From assembly GCA_037447655.1 (NCBI GenBank), contig JBBHKE010000855.1, positions 186,001 through 250,000 on the forward strand: 64,000 bases of DNA, given 5' to 3'. Under the pieces are notes generated by a model. It did not search any database. It had not been told where the DNA came from and worked only from the letters and a program-made list of their open reading frames with translations. Positions within the stretch are counted from its first letter, which is position 1. Every line of letters begins with the position of its first letter. This stretch comes from Zygnema cylindricum (taxonomy: Eukaryota > Streptophyta > Zygnematophyceae > Zygnematales > Zygnemataceae). This document shows positions 23,936 through 37,000 of this stretch, piece after piece. The position numbers and the translations under genes are program-made.

Positions 23936-26900
23936 CTCTAGGGTGCCCACCTTCAATGGATCTGGGTTCATCTATTGGGAAGCCATGATGATGGGAGCTT
24001 TGTGTGAAAAATGATACTGGGGTATCGTCAGTGGACAAGTGAAACGTCCACCTTCAGGAACTCCACCAGGATTTGGGGGAGTAAGGTTTCCTGCAACAAC
24101 GGCTGCCTCGGCGGAGGAGGCAGATGATGGGGACAGCAGTGTGTCCGAAAAGGGGAAAGGGAAGGAGACACCCCTTACTCCTATTGCCATAGTATCGGGA
24201 GCGGCAATTGTGAAGACCGTGGAGAACGATACTCAAATGTGGGAGGATGTAAACATGGCTGCCAAGAACTTCATTTTGAGGCACCTCACTCAAGGTTTGG
24301 CCACTCCTCATCTTCACATTTACAAGGCAGAGGAATTGTGGGAGAGTTTGGTGGAGATTTATAGAGCTAGAACTATTCAGGAGCTCCAGTTGGCTGAGCA
24401 AAAGCTATTGAGTTACACTTACAAAGGAGGAAAGATGTTAGATTACTGTAATGATCTTTCTTGTTTGTATATGGAAATGGAAAGTGCCGGGTGGACAGGT
24501 ACAATGAAAATGAAAGTTAACACCCTTATCATGAAATTACCAGATGAGTTCGAAAACATAGTGTACCGAGTACAGGGAATGCCTGATAGTTCATGGAAAT
24601 GGAACACAGTAGTCAGGATGATACTTGTGCAGGAAAACACAATGGAGATTAGGAGAGGAGGAAAGAGCATTCAAGCTCTAGCAGCAGGAGGGGACCGATG
24701 GGGGAAGGATCCGAAGAAACCTTATAGAGGGGAAAGAGATAATTCTGGGGGACAGAGGCCCCCAAAGGGTCTTTGTCATTATTGCAAAAAGCCGGGACAC
24801 TTTATTGCAGATTGTGTCAAGTTGTCAGAGCTGAGGCTCCAAGAAAACCGTGGAGGGGGTTCTTCCGGAGGGAAGAAAAAGGCACTTGTGGTTACAAAAG
24901 TGTCAGGAGAAATCGAGGATGAGTCATCTGAGGAGGATGGGGAGATTCTTCTTGACGAGAGTCTGGAGGAGAAGGAGATCCCTCGGAGGCAGAAGTGTGC
25001 CCTTGGAGCAATTCGGGAAGCTCCACAGGAAGGATGGATCATCGACTCAGGTGCATCCATGCATATGTGCCGTGATAAAGAACTCTTCACTAAGCTACGA
25101 AAGATTCCTACTGTAGAGATAGAGTATGGGGATGGGAGAGTGGTTACTACAGATCTAGTGGGATCAGTAGATCTGAAAGTCTTAGTGGAGGGTAAGACCT
25201 CTATACTTACATTCTCAGATGTACTTTACATTTCTCAGTTGAGTAAAAATCTTGTCTCTACGTCTGTGTTAGATGACAAAGAGTTTGATACCTTCACCAG
25301 GAAGGGAGTCTTTACAGCTAAGTATGGGAATGAAGTTTACTTCACAGCAGATAAGGGTAGCCAAGGAATGTTTAGGCTTAACTTGAGTAATGAAAAGAAG
25401 AATGCTTACTATGTTGGTGTTCCTAAGGTGATGATTTGGCATAAGCGTTTGGGGCATGTGCATTTTGATAGGTTAAGGGAAATGAAAAAGCTTGGGGTAG
25501 TAGATGGCATTCAGTTTGGGGATAATGAAATAATGGATGATTGTAGTGGTTGTGCTCAAGGTAAGGCTCACAGACTTCCCTTTCCCAAAGCCGCCACATA
25601 TAGAGGTGAGAAAGTGTTAGATTTGGTCCACACAGATATTTGGGGACCTGCAAAAGTACCTTCGGTTGGAGGAAAGAGGTTTATGATGACAATAACTGAT
25701 GATTGGTCTAGATACTCTAGAGTCTACTTTCTGAAAAATAAGTCTGAAGCATCCACTTACTTCAAAGAATATAAAGCTTGGAGTGAGAAGTTGCATGAAA
25801 CCCCTATTAAGAGGATAAGGAGTGATAATGGGGGGGAATATACCTCTAACCAGTTTGAGGAATATCTGAGAGATGAGGGAGTGCAACACCAGAAAACTGT
25901 ACCATATAACCCGGAACAAAATGGGGTAGCTGAGAGGTTGAATCGAACACTAGGAGATAGTGCATGTAGTATGTTGGCAGACAAGAAAATAGGAAAGAGA
26001 TTTTGGGCAGAGGCAATGAACTGTGCCAACTATATTAAAAATAGAGTCCTTACCTCAGCTGTAAAGGGAGTGACACCTTATGAGAGATGGGTTGGAAGGA
26101 AACCAGATATCTCACACCTTAAAGTATTTGGTAGCCAAGTTTACAGTCTTGACACGGATAGGAAAAACTGGAAACTAGATGCTAAGGGAAAACCTGGATA
26201 CTTTGTGGGATATGATGAGGATGTTAAGGGATATAGAATCTATGACTTAGCAAAGAAAGATATCATTCTGGTCAAACACTTAGTTGTCATGGATGAAGGG
26301 AAGTCATTTGACCCCTTCAAATATACAAAGAAGATAAGGATCAGATTTGAGTCCGAAAGTGAGGAGAACTCAGTCGTTCCCGAAAAAGACATGAGTGAAA
26401 CTGTGATTACAAATTCAGGGGAGATCGAAGATACAAGAGACTCACCGGAAACCTCACATACTCCTATGGACTTCGAGGAGATGGAAGAAGCGGGACAAGA
26501 TACGGTTTTTATGGACAGGGGAGCCGATGAGACAGTGAGAAGAAATCCAAGACTTCCATCCATTCCAGCTTCGGAGTTTGAGGGAGGAAGGAGGAGCAGC
26601 AAAAGGATACAGGAAAAACAAGCTGCCCATAAGGTAACTAAGCTATCTCACCCAGATGAGCCTCAGTCTTACTTAGAGGCAGTGAATAGTCCAGAGAAAG
26701 AAAGATGGATTAGAGCCATAAATGATGAGATGGCTTCTATCATGGAAGCAAATACTTGGGAACTAGCGGATTGCCCTCCAGACAGAAAACCTATTGGATG
26801 TAAATGGGTATTTAAACTAAAACTGAACCCAGATAATACAATTGAGAGGTATAAGGCTCGATTGGTAGCAAAGGGGTTCACCCAAAAAGAGGGGATTGAC

Positions 26901-28250
26901 TATGAGGAGACCTTTGCTCCAGTTGTTCGGTTCCCATCGGTAAGGATTCTCCTCAGTCTGGCCGCAGCGGAAGACATGGAAATTCACCAGATGGATATTA
27001 AGACTGCTTTTCTTAATGGTGAGTTAGAGGAAGAAATTTTTATGAGGCAACCCGAGGGGTTTGTGGAAGAAGGAGAAGAGAGCAAAGTGTGCAGGCTCAT
27101 AAAGTCCTTATATGGACTGAAACAGGCTCCGCGACAGTGGAACAAGAAACTAGATGAGTTTCTCACCGATCTGGGATACATCCGGATCAGCTCTGACTAT
27201 TCTATCTATATGTTTGAAGATGAGAATGGTGTCATTTTTATTGCAATTTATGTGGATGATCTGCTTGTGTTAAGTAAGTCTTTAGATAATATCAATAGGC
27301 TAAAGAAAGATCTTAGGGGCAGATTTGATATGAAGGATTTAGGGGAGGCAAAATATATTTTGGGGATCCAAATGGAGAGAGATAGAGGGAAGAAGATTAT
27401 CAGACTTACTCAGAAAGAAGCAATAGGTAATATGCTTGAGAAATTCCAGATGGAAAATGCTAACAGTTGTACCACTCCCATGGACTTGAAAAAAGTAAGT
27501 GATGGGAGTGTAGAAGGAGGAGTGATGATCTTAGACGATCAGATGAGTCTAGAGGAGAGAGAGTTCATGAAGTCTATTCCTTATAGACAGGTCGTAGGAA
27601 GCTTAATCTATTTTATGAACTGTACCAGGCCGGACATAGCGGCAGCAGTTGGAGTACTCAGTAGGAGTCTTAATGATCCTAGGAAGAGAGATTGGGAGGC
27701 AGCCAAGAGAGTCATGAGATATCTGGTGGGAACTAGAGAGTTATGGTTGCATTTGGGAGGGGAGCATACTGATATCACCACTTGGAGTGACGCCAGTTAT
27801 GGGGATGCACCTATGAGAAGATGCACTTCTGGATATGTTTTGTATGTGGGGGAAGGTGCTTGCTGTTGGAGCAGTAAGCAACAAAAGGTGGTTGCTCAGT
27901 CTACTATGGAGGCTGAGTATATGGCGTCGTGTTCTGCTGTAAAAGAACTAATGTGGGTGAAATCATTGTTACAAGAACTTGGATTTATGAAGGAGGGAGT
28001 GCATGAAATCTTTTGCGATAACCAAGCTGCAATTGCAATTGCAGCCAATCCAAAACACCATTTCAAAGCAAAACATATGGACATAAGATTAAGCTTCGTA
28101 AGAGAAAAAGTTGAAAATAAAATTCTAAATCTTGTGTATAGACCTGATGAAGAAATGGTGGCTGACATGATGACCAAACCTGTGCCCTCTCCTAAACTAA
28201 AATATTGTCGGGAAAAATGCGGGTTGAAAGAAAAATTAAAATTAGACTAG
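23925..28250 (+). CDS. Copia gag-pol polyprotein, one in-frame stop at codon 30
   Basis: The frame runs from ATG 23925 to TAG 28248-28250, about 1441 codons. A single TGA interrupts it (24012-24014, after ALCEK). The older copia has a sense codon there (CEKRFWG), so this is probably a recent C-to-T change in an arginine codon. Order: gag capsid, CCHC knuckle CHYCKKPGHFIADC (24777 on), protease WIIDSGASMHMC (about 25035), GAG-pre-integrase zinc finger (HKRLGHVHFDRL..CSGCAQGK), and integrase catalytic residues in HTDIWGP, RSDNGGEY and EQNGVAERLNRTL. Then RT with KARLVAKGFTQKEG, MDIKTAFLNG and YVDDLLVL, and RNase H with STMEAEYMA and DNQAAIAI. It would form virus-like particles, copy RNA to DNA and integrate it. 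ATG 23925 is supported by the same ATG, 4 nt past the LTR, in the older copia (31918-31920). Without readthrough, translation would have to restart downstream of the TGA. Confidence 0.93.
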
Positions 28251-28263
28251 AAAATAAGGGGAG

Positions 28264-29309
28264 TGTTGAAATTTATAGATTTCTAGAGTATTTTCTAGGT
28301 TTAAATATGGTTTTATAAAAGGAAAAAGAAAAGGACGGACAGCCTGCCTCCACCTCCGCTCTCTAGCCCCCATACTTGTTGTAGTCACTGAAGGAAAGAG
28401 AGAGAGGTTGATCCATGGCTGCCTTAGTTCAACAGACAGCTATTTTTAGTAGGTTACTAAAAATATACTTGCAGACCAGAGATTTGATCCCGGTACCTGC
28501 GGTACGTCTAATCGACCGGTAGCGGTCAGCTTTATCCTAATAGACTAGGACCAATGCTAAGTGCTATGGTATGTGATAGATATATATTTAGTTCGAAAGG
28601 ATAAAGTTCATTTAACTAAAACTGTTTACGGCGTACATATATACAGTTTTATAAACTACGTCGTACGACGCTAATTCAAAACGGATACCAGGCATTTTAT
28701 TTCTACATCGGAACAAATATCGCGCAAGTATTTATTCCGGCCAAGATTACGTTTCGCATATAATCCAACGGCGCACATCATCGCCGAAATCCCGGAGTGG
28801 TCACTTTGGCATTTAGTGACGTGGCATCACCTGGCGCCACGTGGGGAGACATCATTCGGTCGCGGGAATTCCGAGGAACGTACGGATGAGTGGAAAGTAT
28901 ACACGCGTCCACTTATGGCCTTGTCGTACAGAGGCCGTACAGAAAGTACATCGGCAGTAGTACTTTCTAGTACTATACAGTTTTGTGATTGGTTCGTACA
29001 GGCAGTAGATAGGAGCTGTGAGAGGGAATTAGGAAAAACTAGGACTTAGGAAAATTTAGGTAGATAGTCCTCTCTCTCAGAGAGTTTGTATAAATTGGCA
29101 TCTTTGCCACCCTATAACTTATCGCCTGGTTGGCCGTTTTCAGTGATTCTTTTTTCTACGGACTCAGGGGAGTCCAGGCTACACAGGGGTGCAGTCAAAT
29201 TGTCAGTTTGCCTTCTTGGGCAGCAGTGGTTGTGGCTTAAAGTGGGTTAGTTAAATACTATCTAGAGGCTTCCTGTATTCTGTGGTCCAATGGAGGACAC
29301 AGAATTGCA
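28264..29309 (+). repeat. 3' LTR of the young copia
   Basis: Collinear with 22875-23920 (constant offset 5389). Differences seen include 28691 (G for C), 28949 (C for A) and 29005 (G for A). Confidence 0.95.
28470..28551 (-). other. Antisense tRNA-like module in young copia 3' LTR
   Basis: Identical in layout to 23081-23162: A-box-like and B-box-like segments on the strand opposite to the element. Confidence 0.6.
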
Positions 29310-31920
29310 GTTATCGTGGGTTCTTTCGAACAATCTTGGCTTCTCCCCTGTCCCTTGATTCCAAATCAGTTTCCACCACGTCTTCCGCTTCGGGTAGAGT
29401 TGTCACTGGAGTTTTCGCAGCCGAGTTTTTTTTTCGGTTTGATTGTACATACAAGAATGTCATCTTCTCTAAAACCTGGATAGTTAGGAAGTTCAAAGTC
29501 ATCGGAATTTTGTGACAAAAATCAAATTTTAACTGACTTTGTATACTTGAAGGGATCCACGGACTTTCCTTCATCCATAACTACTAGATGTTTTACTAAG
29601 ATTATATCTTCCTTTTTTAGATCATAAACTCAATATCCTTTAAAATCCTCATCATATCCTAATAAGTATCTCGGTTTTCCTTTAGGATCTAGCTTCCAAT
29701 TATACTGATCTGTATCTAGATTGAATACTTGACTGCCGAAAACCTTTAAGTGAGATATATCTTTTATAGCTGAGGTAAGAACTATATTTTGGAGGTAATT
29801 AGCGTTGTTCATTCCTTCTGCCCAAAACCTTTTTCCTATCTTCTTGTCCGACAACATACTTCTAGCACTATCACTTAGTGTCCTATTTAATCTTTCAGCT
29901 ACCCCATTTTGTTATGGGTTTTCAGGAATTGTTTTTTGGTGTTGGACTCCATGTTCCCTAATAAAATCCTCAAACTGGTTAGAAGTATACTCTTCACCAT
30001 TGTCACTCCTTACTCTCTTGATTGGAGTGTCCTGGAGATTTTCGCTCCATGCTTTATATTGTCTAAAAGAATCCTCAGCTTGTGACTTATTTTTCAAAAA
30101 ATACACCCTGGAATACCGAGACCAATCATCAGTGACAGTCATCATAAATCTCTTCTCCCTCGGTGAGGGCACTTTAGCCAGTCCCCAAATATTTGTGTGT
30201 ACTACATCTAGATTTTTTTTTTTACCTTATAAGTGGTTGTTTTGGGAAAGGGTAATTTGTGTGCTTTACCTTCAGCACATCCACTATAATCACTTATATT
30301 ATCACTCTCACTGAATTGAATCCGTTCCACCACTCCCATCTTTTTCATCTCCCTTAACTTATGTAGATTCATATGCCCAAGCCTTTTATGCCACATCATA
30401 ATATAATGAACACCAACATAATAAAGTTTCTTTGTTTCATTACTTAAAATCAGCCTAAACATCCCTTGGCTACCTTTCTCAGCAAAGAAATAGACCTCTT
30501 CCTCAAAACTAGCAGTAAAGACTCCTTCCCTAGTGCTAGTAAAAAAACCATTATCATCTAATACAGATGTAGAGATGAGGTTTTTGTTTAGCTCCGGAAT
30601 AAACAATACATCGGAGAATGTTACTATAGGTGTCTTTCTTTCTACTAACACTTTTAGATCTACCGATCCTACAAGAGTAGTAGTGACTATCCTCCCATCC
30701 CCGTACTCTATCTCTACGGTGGGAATCTTTCTTATCTTAGTGAACAGGTGCTTATCATTAAACATGTGCATGGAGGTACCTGAATCTACAATCTGGCCTG
30801 CTTCACCTTTCAATCCACCGTAAGCACATTTCTTCCTTCGTGGAATTTTAACCTCGTTTTTCGCCTCCAACTCCTCATCCTATAAGAGCTTATCGTCCTC
30901 GTCCTCGGATTCTGCCTTATGTACCTATGTCACAAGGGCCTTTTTCTATCCTCTCGGGGTTCCACCGGTCTGCCTCTCCTTTAACTCAAGCTTGGTTAGC
31001 TTAGTGCACTCTGCCATATAGTGCCCAAGTTTCTTACAAAAATGACATAAACCTTTGGGAGCCCGTGGTTATAACTCGTCGATCTGATTTTTGTGCTCCC
31101 TCCCCCCATAGTTTCCGACCGATTTGTGGGAATCCTTGTTCCTCCAATTAGTCGTAGGTGCCAAGGCTTACCCACTCTTTCCTCCCATTCGGATCTCAAT
31201 CATATTGTCCCGAACGAGAATCATCCCTACCACTGACTTCCATATCCACCTTGAGTCCGACAAGTCTTGCACACGGTTGACTATGTTTTCGAACTCATCG
31301 GGTAACTTCATTAGTAAACAATTAACCTTTCCTTTTTCACTAAAACCTTTTCCAACACTCTCTAGCTCTAAAAATAATGTAGTAAGCTCATTGCAAAAAT
31401 CTAACATCTTCCCCCCTTTGTACACATACTCCTTTATTATTTGATCAGCCAACTGTTGTTGCTGAATTGTACCACTTTGGTACGTCTTTATGAGAGCCAT
31501 CTAAAGAGCGGATGCCCTTTCTACCTACAAATGAGGACATGCAAGCCCTTGAGTAAGATGGCGGAGGATGAAGTGCTTTGCCGCCAAATTGTTGAAGTCC
31601 TAGGCATCAGTATCATTCTCCTCGTTCCTCGGAATAGGTGACATGAATGCTAAACCTGTTGCTATTTGTGAGGTCGTCTCCTTCTCCGTTGCTTTTTCCA
31701 CCACCTCTCTTTCCTTTATCTCCTCCGTTGAAGATGGACTTGCTTTCCTTGTGAATCTGCTTCCTCCTAACCCCAGAGGGACTCCAAGACTTAATGGTCC
31801 CCGCAGTCGTCCACTCACTATCCCCCAAAACCTTTTCTCGCATAGAGCTCTTATCATCATACTTTCCCAGTATATGAAGCCACTTCCATTAAAGATGGGT
31901 ACCTTAGAGGTTAAGCCCAT
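29310..31920 (-). pseudogene. Older copia gag, protease and integrase, degraded
   Basis: Gag starts at ATG 31920-31918 (MGLTSKVPIFNGSGFIYWES), 4 nt from the LTR end at 31925, exactly as in the young copia. A gag segment follows (31500-31168), then protease-like IVDSGTSMHMF and pre-integrase HKRLGHMNLHKLREM (30870-30208). The integrase core lies at 30172-29574 (TDDWSRYSRVYFLKNKS, RSDNGEEYTSNQFE). The nucleocapsid knuckle near 31040 is broken. Several stops and frameshifts separate the parts. The residual primer site reads AGTTATGGGCTTAACC. Confidence 0.88.
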
Positions 31921-32403
31921 AACTTGGAACTCTGAGACCTCGATAAGTCCTCAGAGTGGACAGCTTCCAAGAAGCCTCTAGGATAACCTTGACCCCTTTG
32001 TGTTTCAGCAAGAATAACTGCCACCCTGGCAAACAAAAAATCTCACCACCTTCACCCGTGTGAAGGCAAGATTCCCTTGAGTCGATAGCAAAAAAAAATC
32101 TTTGAATTTGCTCCCCTGAGCAGTAAGTTATAGAGGGTCAAAATTGACCTTTTGTACAGAAGCTCTGTGGGAGAGAGGGTCCTATCTACCAATTTTTTCT
32201 AAGTCGTATCTCTCTCACAAACTCTATCTACTAATGTACGGACCAATCATATTACTCTTCCGTACACAAAAGTACATCTGTCGGTGTACTTTCTGTATGA
32301 ATACTATACGACATGGCCTAAATGTCGACACGTGGTATATCCAGATTCGCTCTTTTAATCCCTGGAGATGCTGCGATCCAATGTCTTTATGCCACGTGTC
32401 ATT

Positions 32404-33458
32404 TGTAACTCTGAGACCTCCATAAGTCCTCAGAGTGGATAGCTTCCAAGAAGTCTCTAGTATAACTCTGACCCCTTTGTGTTTCAGCCAAAACAACTGC
32501 CACTCTGGCAGACAAAAACTCTGAACACCTGCACTTCTGTGAAGGGAAGACTCTCCTGAGTCGATAGCAAAAAGAATCTTTGAATTTGCTCCTCTGAGCA
32601 GTAAGTTATGGAGGGTCAAAGTTGACCTTTTGTATAGAAGCTCTCAGGGAGAGAGGGTCCTATCTCCTAATTTTTCTAAGTCCTATCTCTCTCACAGACT
32701 CTATCTACTGATGTACGGAACCATTTAGATTACACTTCCGTACGCAAAAGTATAGCTGCTGGTGTACTTTATGTATGGACATTTTACGACATGGCCTAAA
32801 TGTCGACACATATCATATCGGGATTCGGTGCCATAATCTCCGGAGATACCAAGATCCAATGTAATTTTGCCACGTGTCATCCGATGTGGCGATGGCCACA
32901 AACCGCCGAAATCTTCTTCCGCGATCTCGGCGCTAATTCTGGCTGTCCGATTAAATTCGATTTTAATCGTAGCCGTGATAAATACATGTGCGGTATTCGT
33001 TTCACTAAAGAAATAAATGCGCGGTATTGATTTCTTGCTCGTACCGTAATCCGTACTTATACATTACCGGATCTATGTATCCCGTAAACAATTACAGTTA
33101 AATGATTTATCCTACGTATTCATGTTTAAATATATATCAAACCATATACTACGTAACATTAGTTCTAGACTTAACGGCTAAGGCTACCGGCTAGCTGTTG
33201 TCTGTCGGCCGGTAGGTACCAAGATCAAATCCTATGGCCGGCACATACCTTTTAGTAAATAAACCCCTAACTAATATAAATTTCCCGTAAACCTCTGGAT
33301 AGCCTAGGTAGCCATGGCTCTAGCTCCCTCTCCAATTTCTCATTGACTGCGACAAGTTTGAGAGTTGGAGAAAGAAGTTAAATGTAGACTGCCTCGGCTT
33401 CTTTCTATATTTCTATTTAGACCTAGAAAATACTTAAAATGGACCATTAATTTCTACA
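32404..33458 (-). mobile_element. Solo copia LTR nested in the older copia 5' LTR, ~1055 bp
   Basis: Plus-strand ends TGTAACTCTGAGACC and TTAATTTCTACA, with the perfect 5-bp duplication TCATT (32399-32403 and 33459-33463). It is a diverged member of the same family as its host LTR, so a whole element once sat here before LTR-LTR recombination. Confidence 0.93.
33163..33245 (+). other. Antisense tRNA-like module in nested solo LTR
   Basis: CTAGACTTAACGGCTAAGGC (A-box-like) and GTAGGTACCAAGATCAAATC (B-box-like), antisense to the LTR. Confidence 0.55.
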
Positions 33459-33745
33459 TCATTCGATGTGGCGATGACCACAAACCGCCAAAATCCTCTT
33501 CCGCGATCTCGGCATTCATTCCGGCCGTTTGATTAAATGCATATTTAATCGTAGCCGTAATAAATACCTGCCGGGTATTCGTTTCGCTATCGAAACAAAT
33601 GCGCGGTACTTGTTTCTTGTTTTTACCTTAATTCGTACTTTTACAAAACTGGATCTATGTACCCCGTAAGCAGTTGTTGTTAAATGAATTATCCTATGTA
33701 ATTATATTTAAATAATTATCAAACTTAATACAATGTATCATAAGT

Positions 33746-33829
33746 CGTAGACTTAACGGTTAGGATTACCTGCTACCGGCTATCTATTATTCCGTAGGTA
33801 CCAGGATCAAATCCTAGTTTTGGCATCTA
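33746..33829 (+). other. Antisense tRNA-like module in older copia 5' LTR
   Basis: CGTAGACTTAACGGTTAGGA (A-box-like) and GTAGGTACCAGGATCAAATC (B-box-like), antisense to the LTR. Confidence 0.55.
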
Positions 33830-34045
33830 TCCTTTTAGTAAATAAATCGGTAAATAAACTAATCTATTTCTGGTAAATCTCTGGATAGCCTAGGCAGCCA
33901 TGGCTCTAGCTTCCACTCCAACTTCTCAGTGACTGCGACAAGTGTGGGTGTTGGAGAGAGAAGTTAGAGATAGACAGCCTCGGCTTCTTTCTCTATTTTA
34001 ATTTAGACCTAGAAAATACTAAATAAGGAACCATCAATTTCTACA

Positions 34046-37000
34046 TCGAGTTCGACTCAAAAGAATGTGACGACACCGGAAACACTTCCGAAGAGGCCTC
34101 GAAAGTCGTGATAAAACTTCTCAAGGAGTACGCAGATATTTTTCCCCCAAAGCTCCCCGAGGGCTTACCTCCGAAGCGCGAAGTAGACCACAAGATAGTG
34201 CCTGTTTCCGGAGCGGTACCCCCGGCTAATCAGATGTACAAGATGAGTTACACCGAATTAGTCGAACTCAAAAAGCAACTCGCGGAGTTGGTCTAAGCCG
34301 GAGCAATAAAACTGAGCAAATCACCGTATGGAGCCCTGTACTTTTTGTAAATAAAAAAGATGGAGGTTTTCGTTTGTGGTGGGCTACCGAGCGCTAAATA
34401 AGTTAACTGTGAAGAATGCGTACCCTTTACCGAGAATAGACAAATTGTTGGACCGACTTCGAGGTGCTAAATATTTCTCGAAGATAGATTTGCGGAGCGG
34501 TTATCACCAGATTACAATTACCGAAGAGGATGTGGAAAAGACGGCGTTTACAACTAGGTATAGCCATTTCCAGTTTCGGGTAATGCTGTTCGGGTTGACC
34601 AATGCGGCGACGACTTTTATGCATCTGATGAACTCCATCTTTTGGCAATATCTGGATGCATTTGTAACCGTCTTTCTAGACGACATCTTGGTGTATAGCC
34701 GAACGCTGGAGGATCATATGAAGCACCTACGGACGGTCCTTCAACAACTTCGGAAAAATAAGTTGTACGCAAAGAGGAGTAAATGTGACTTCTTCAAGGA
34801 GAAAATTGATTTTCTGGGCCATGTGGTGAGCCGAGACGGAATCGTAGTGGATCCTAACAAAACGGCGGTAGTGAAAGAGTGGCCGCAGCCGGCGAATATT
34901 ACATAATTACGGAGCTTTTTTGGGATTATGCTCCTATTATCGACGTTTTGTCGAAGGTTTCGCAAAAATCGCTGCACCACTCACGAAATTACTAAAGAAT
35001 GACGTGCCCTACGAGTGGAAATCGGCGCAAGGGGCAGCTTTTAACACGCTAAAAGAGCGGTTGGTTACCACACCTGTGTTAGCTGTTCTTGACCCGGACT
35101 TACCTTGGACGATAATTACTGACGCCAGCGATACGGCTATTGGAGCGATCCTTATGCAGGATCAAGGAAAAGGCCTACAACCCATTGCCTACGACAGTCA
35201 AAAACTAAAGGCAGCGGAGCTTAACTGGGCCACCCATGAAAAAGAGACAATTACGATCATCAATGCGCTAGAGGTTTGGAAATGTTATGTTCAGGGGAAG
35301 CGGATCACATTTATCACGGATCACCACGCCCTATAGTTCATACAAATACAGCCGAAGTTGTCCAAAAAACAAGTGAGGTGTATGACGTTTCTTCAGACCT
35401 TCGAGCCGGAACTTACTATTGAGTATAAGCCTGGCAAGACGAACCCGGCGGATGCGCTTCCAAGAAGACCCAGAGTCGCTGCGCCAGCGGCGGAGCTAGA
35501 ATGGCAGGCATCGCAAGATGTCAACGGAATCTCTGCAAATACAAACACCGCAGCGTCAGACGCAGCGCAGGACACGACGCTCGGCGCAATCACCAGTACT
35601 GTGCAAGTAGACGAGCATTGGCTAAGTAGGATCAAAGCCACTTACAACAAAGAAAAACAATGAAGGAACTCATTAAACGGAAGGTATTAATTCGAACCGC
35701 TAATAGTATGTGGTGGTACAGACCGAGTCAAACAACACCACTTTATGTTCCGACAAAAATCTAGAGTAACGTCATGTAATACTTAAAATGAGTCACGACG
35801 AGCCACTCAGTGGATATTTTGGGCGGGATAAAACAACCGCACGTGTCACTGAAGCGTATTATTGGCCGAACATGACTCGCAATATTGCGGAGTATGTCCG
35901 GACGTGTGAGTCTTGTAATAGAAATAAATCGGAATCGAGACACCAAGGTCTGTTACAGCCCCCCTCCTGATACCATCTGTTCCTTGAAGGCGATCTCGAT
36001 GGATTTTATTGTGGCTCTCCTGTTGACTAAGGAGGGCTATGACTCAATCTTCGTCGTTGTGGACTATTTGACAAAAATGGCTCATTTCCTACCCACGTCA
36101 ACTACAGCCACTACGCGGGATATCGCAAACTTGTTCTTTCGGGAGTATTTCGCCATCATGGACTTTCAAAGAAGATCGTCAGCTATCGAGATCGGAAATT
36201 TGTGAGCTACTTTTGGAGAAACCTATTTGAGGTGTGTGGCACAGAGTTTGCCATGTCCATAGCTTATCACCCTCAAACTGATGGTCAGATTGAAAGGGTG
36301 AATCGGACTTTGGAGGAGGCTTTGCGAGCGTACGTTTCAATCCACCAAACGGATTTGGTGAAACATTTAACGGCGATAAAGGTGGCGTACAAAAGTGCGG
36401 TACACTCGTCCACCAATGCTACGCCCTTCTCCCTCAATGGTCGACAACCCACACTACCCCAAAATCTATTGGTGGCAAACCGCCCTACACCCGCAGCTCT
36501 GGATTTTGCCCAAACGCTGCAAGAGAAACTTAAAAGGCGGCAAGGGCGCTCCAATTGGCCAAGGATCGCCAAAAGTTGTATGCAAACACTCACCGGAAGG
36601 ACACGGTTTTCAGCGTGGGTGTTAAGGTTAGCCTTACTATGGCAAACTTATCATTGTCGGGTGCCCTTTCGAAAAAATTGGCAGCAAAATTCACGCGCCC
36701 GTTCACCGTTCTTTCGCGGGTGGGAGAGGTGGCATATAAGTTGGATATACATGACGACTGGTATATCCACAATGTGTTCAATGTTTCCTTTCTCAAACCA
36801 TTTTGCGACCCCGATTCGATATTTCCTGGCCGACGACAAAATACTCCTTTATCGCCCGTTAAAGGTACTTCAGATGTGTACGAGGTGGAAGAGATCCTTC
36901 AGTCGCGTCGCTCTCAGGATTCCAACTCCAGCTAATATTGGTTGGAAGGGCTACAAAGTTGAGACGACTCTAGGGTGGATGAGGAGGATCTGCATTCACC

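Larger units (their letters stand above)
22875..29309 (+). mobile_element. Full-length young Ty1/copia retrotransposon, 6435 bp
   Basis: Two 1046-bp LTRs (22875-23920 and 28264-29309) align without gaps and differ at about six positions by eye. The perfect 5-bp target duplication GTTAT lies at 22870-22874 and 29310-29314. The polypurine tract AAAATAAGGGGAG precedes the 3' LTR (28251-28263). One long gag-pol frame with a single in-frame stop fills the interior. It interrupts the older copia in opposite orientation. The LTR similarity indicates recent insertion. Confidence 0.96.
20109..34045 (-). mobile_element. Older Ty1/copia element inserted in the gypsy element, minus strand
   Basis: LTRs are 20109-21167 (its 3' LTR) and 31925-34045 (its 5' LTR, itself interrupted). 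Gag lies at the right, integrase before RT, and RT/RNase H at the left, all on the minus strand, which is copia order. The gypsy reading frame is cut between flanks TCGAC (20104-20108) and TCGAG (34046-34050), a 4/5-match target duplication. Its polypurine tract (complement of 21168-21181, AAAATAAGGGGA) is identical to that of the young element. It carries a solo LTR in its 5' LTR and the young copia inside pol. Confidence 0.9.
31925..34045 (-). repeat. 5' LTR of the older copia, interrupted by a solo LTR
   Basis: Plus-strand segments 31925-32403 (from TGGAACTCTGAGACC) and 33464-34045 (to CAATTTCTACA) join to match the 1059-bp left LTR. Confidence 0.9.

Noticed and set aside
24054-28177. Minus-strand frames across the copia polyprotein
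   Set aside because: They are shadows of the long gag-pol frame on the plus strand.
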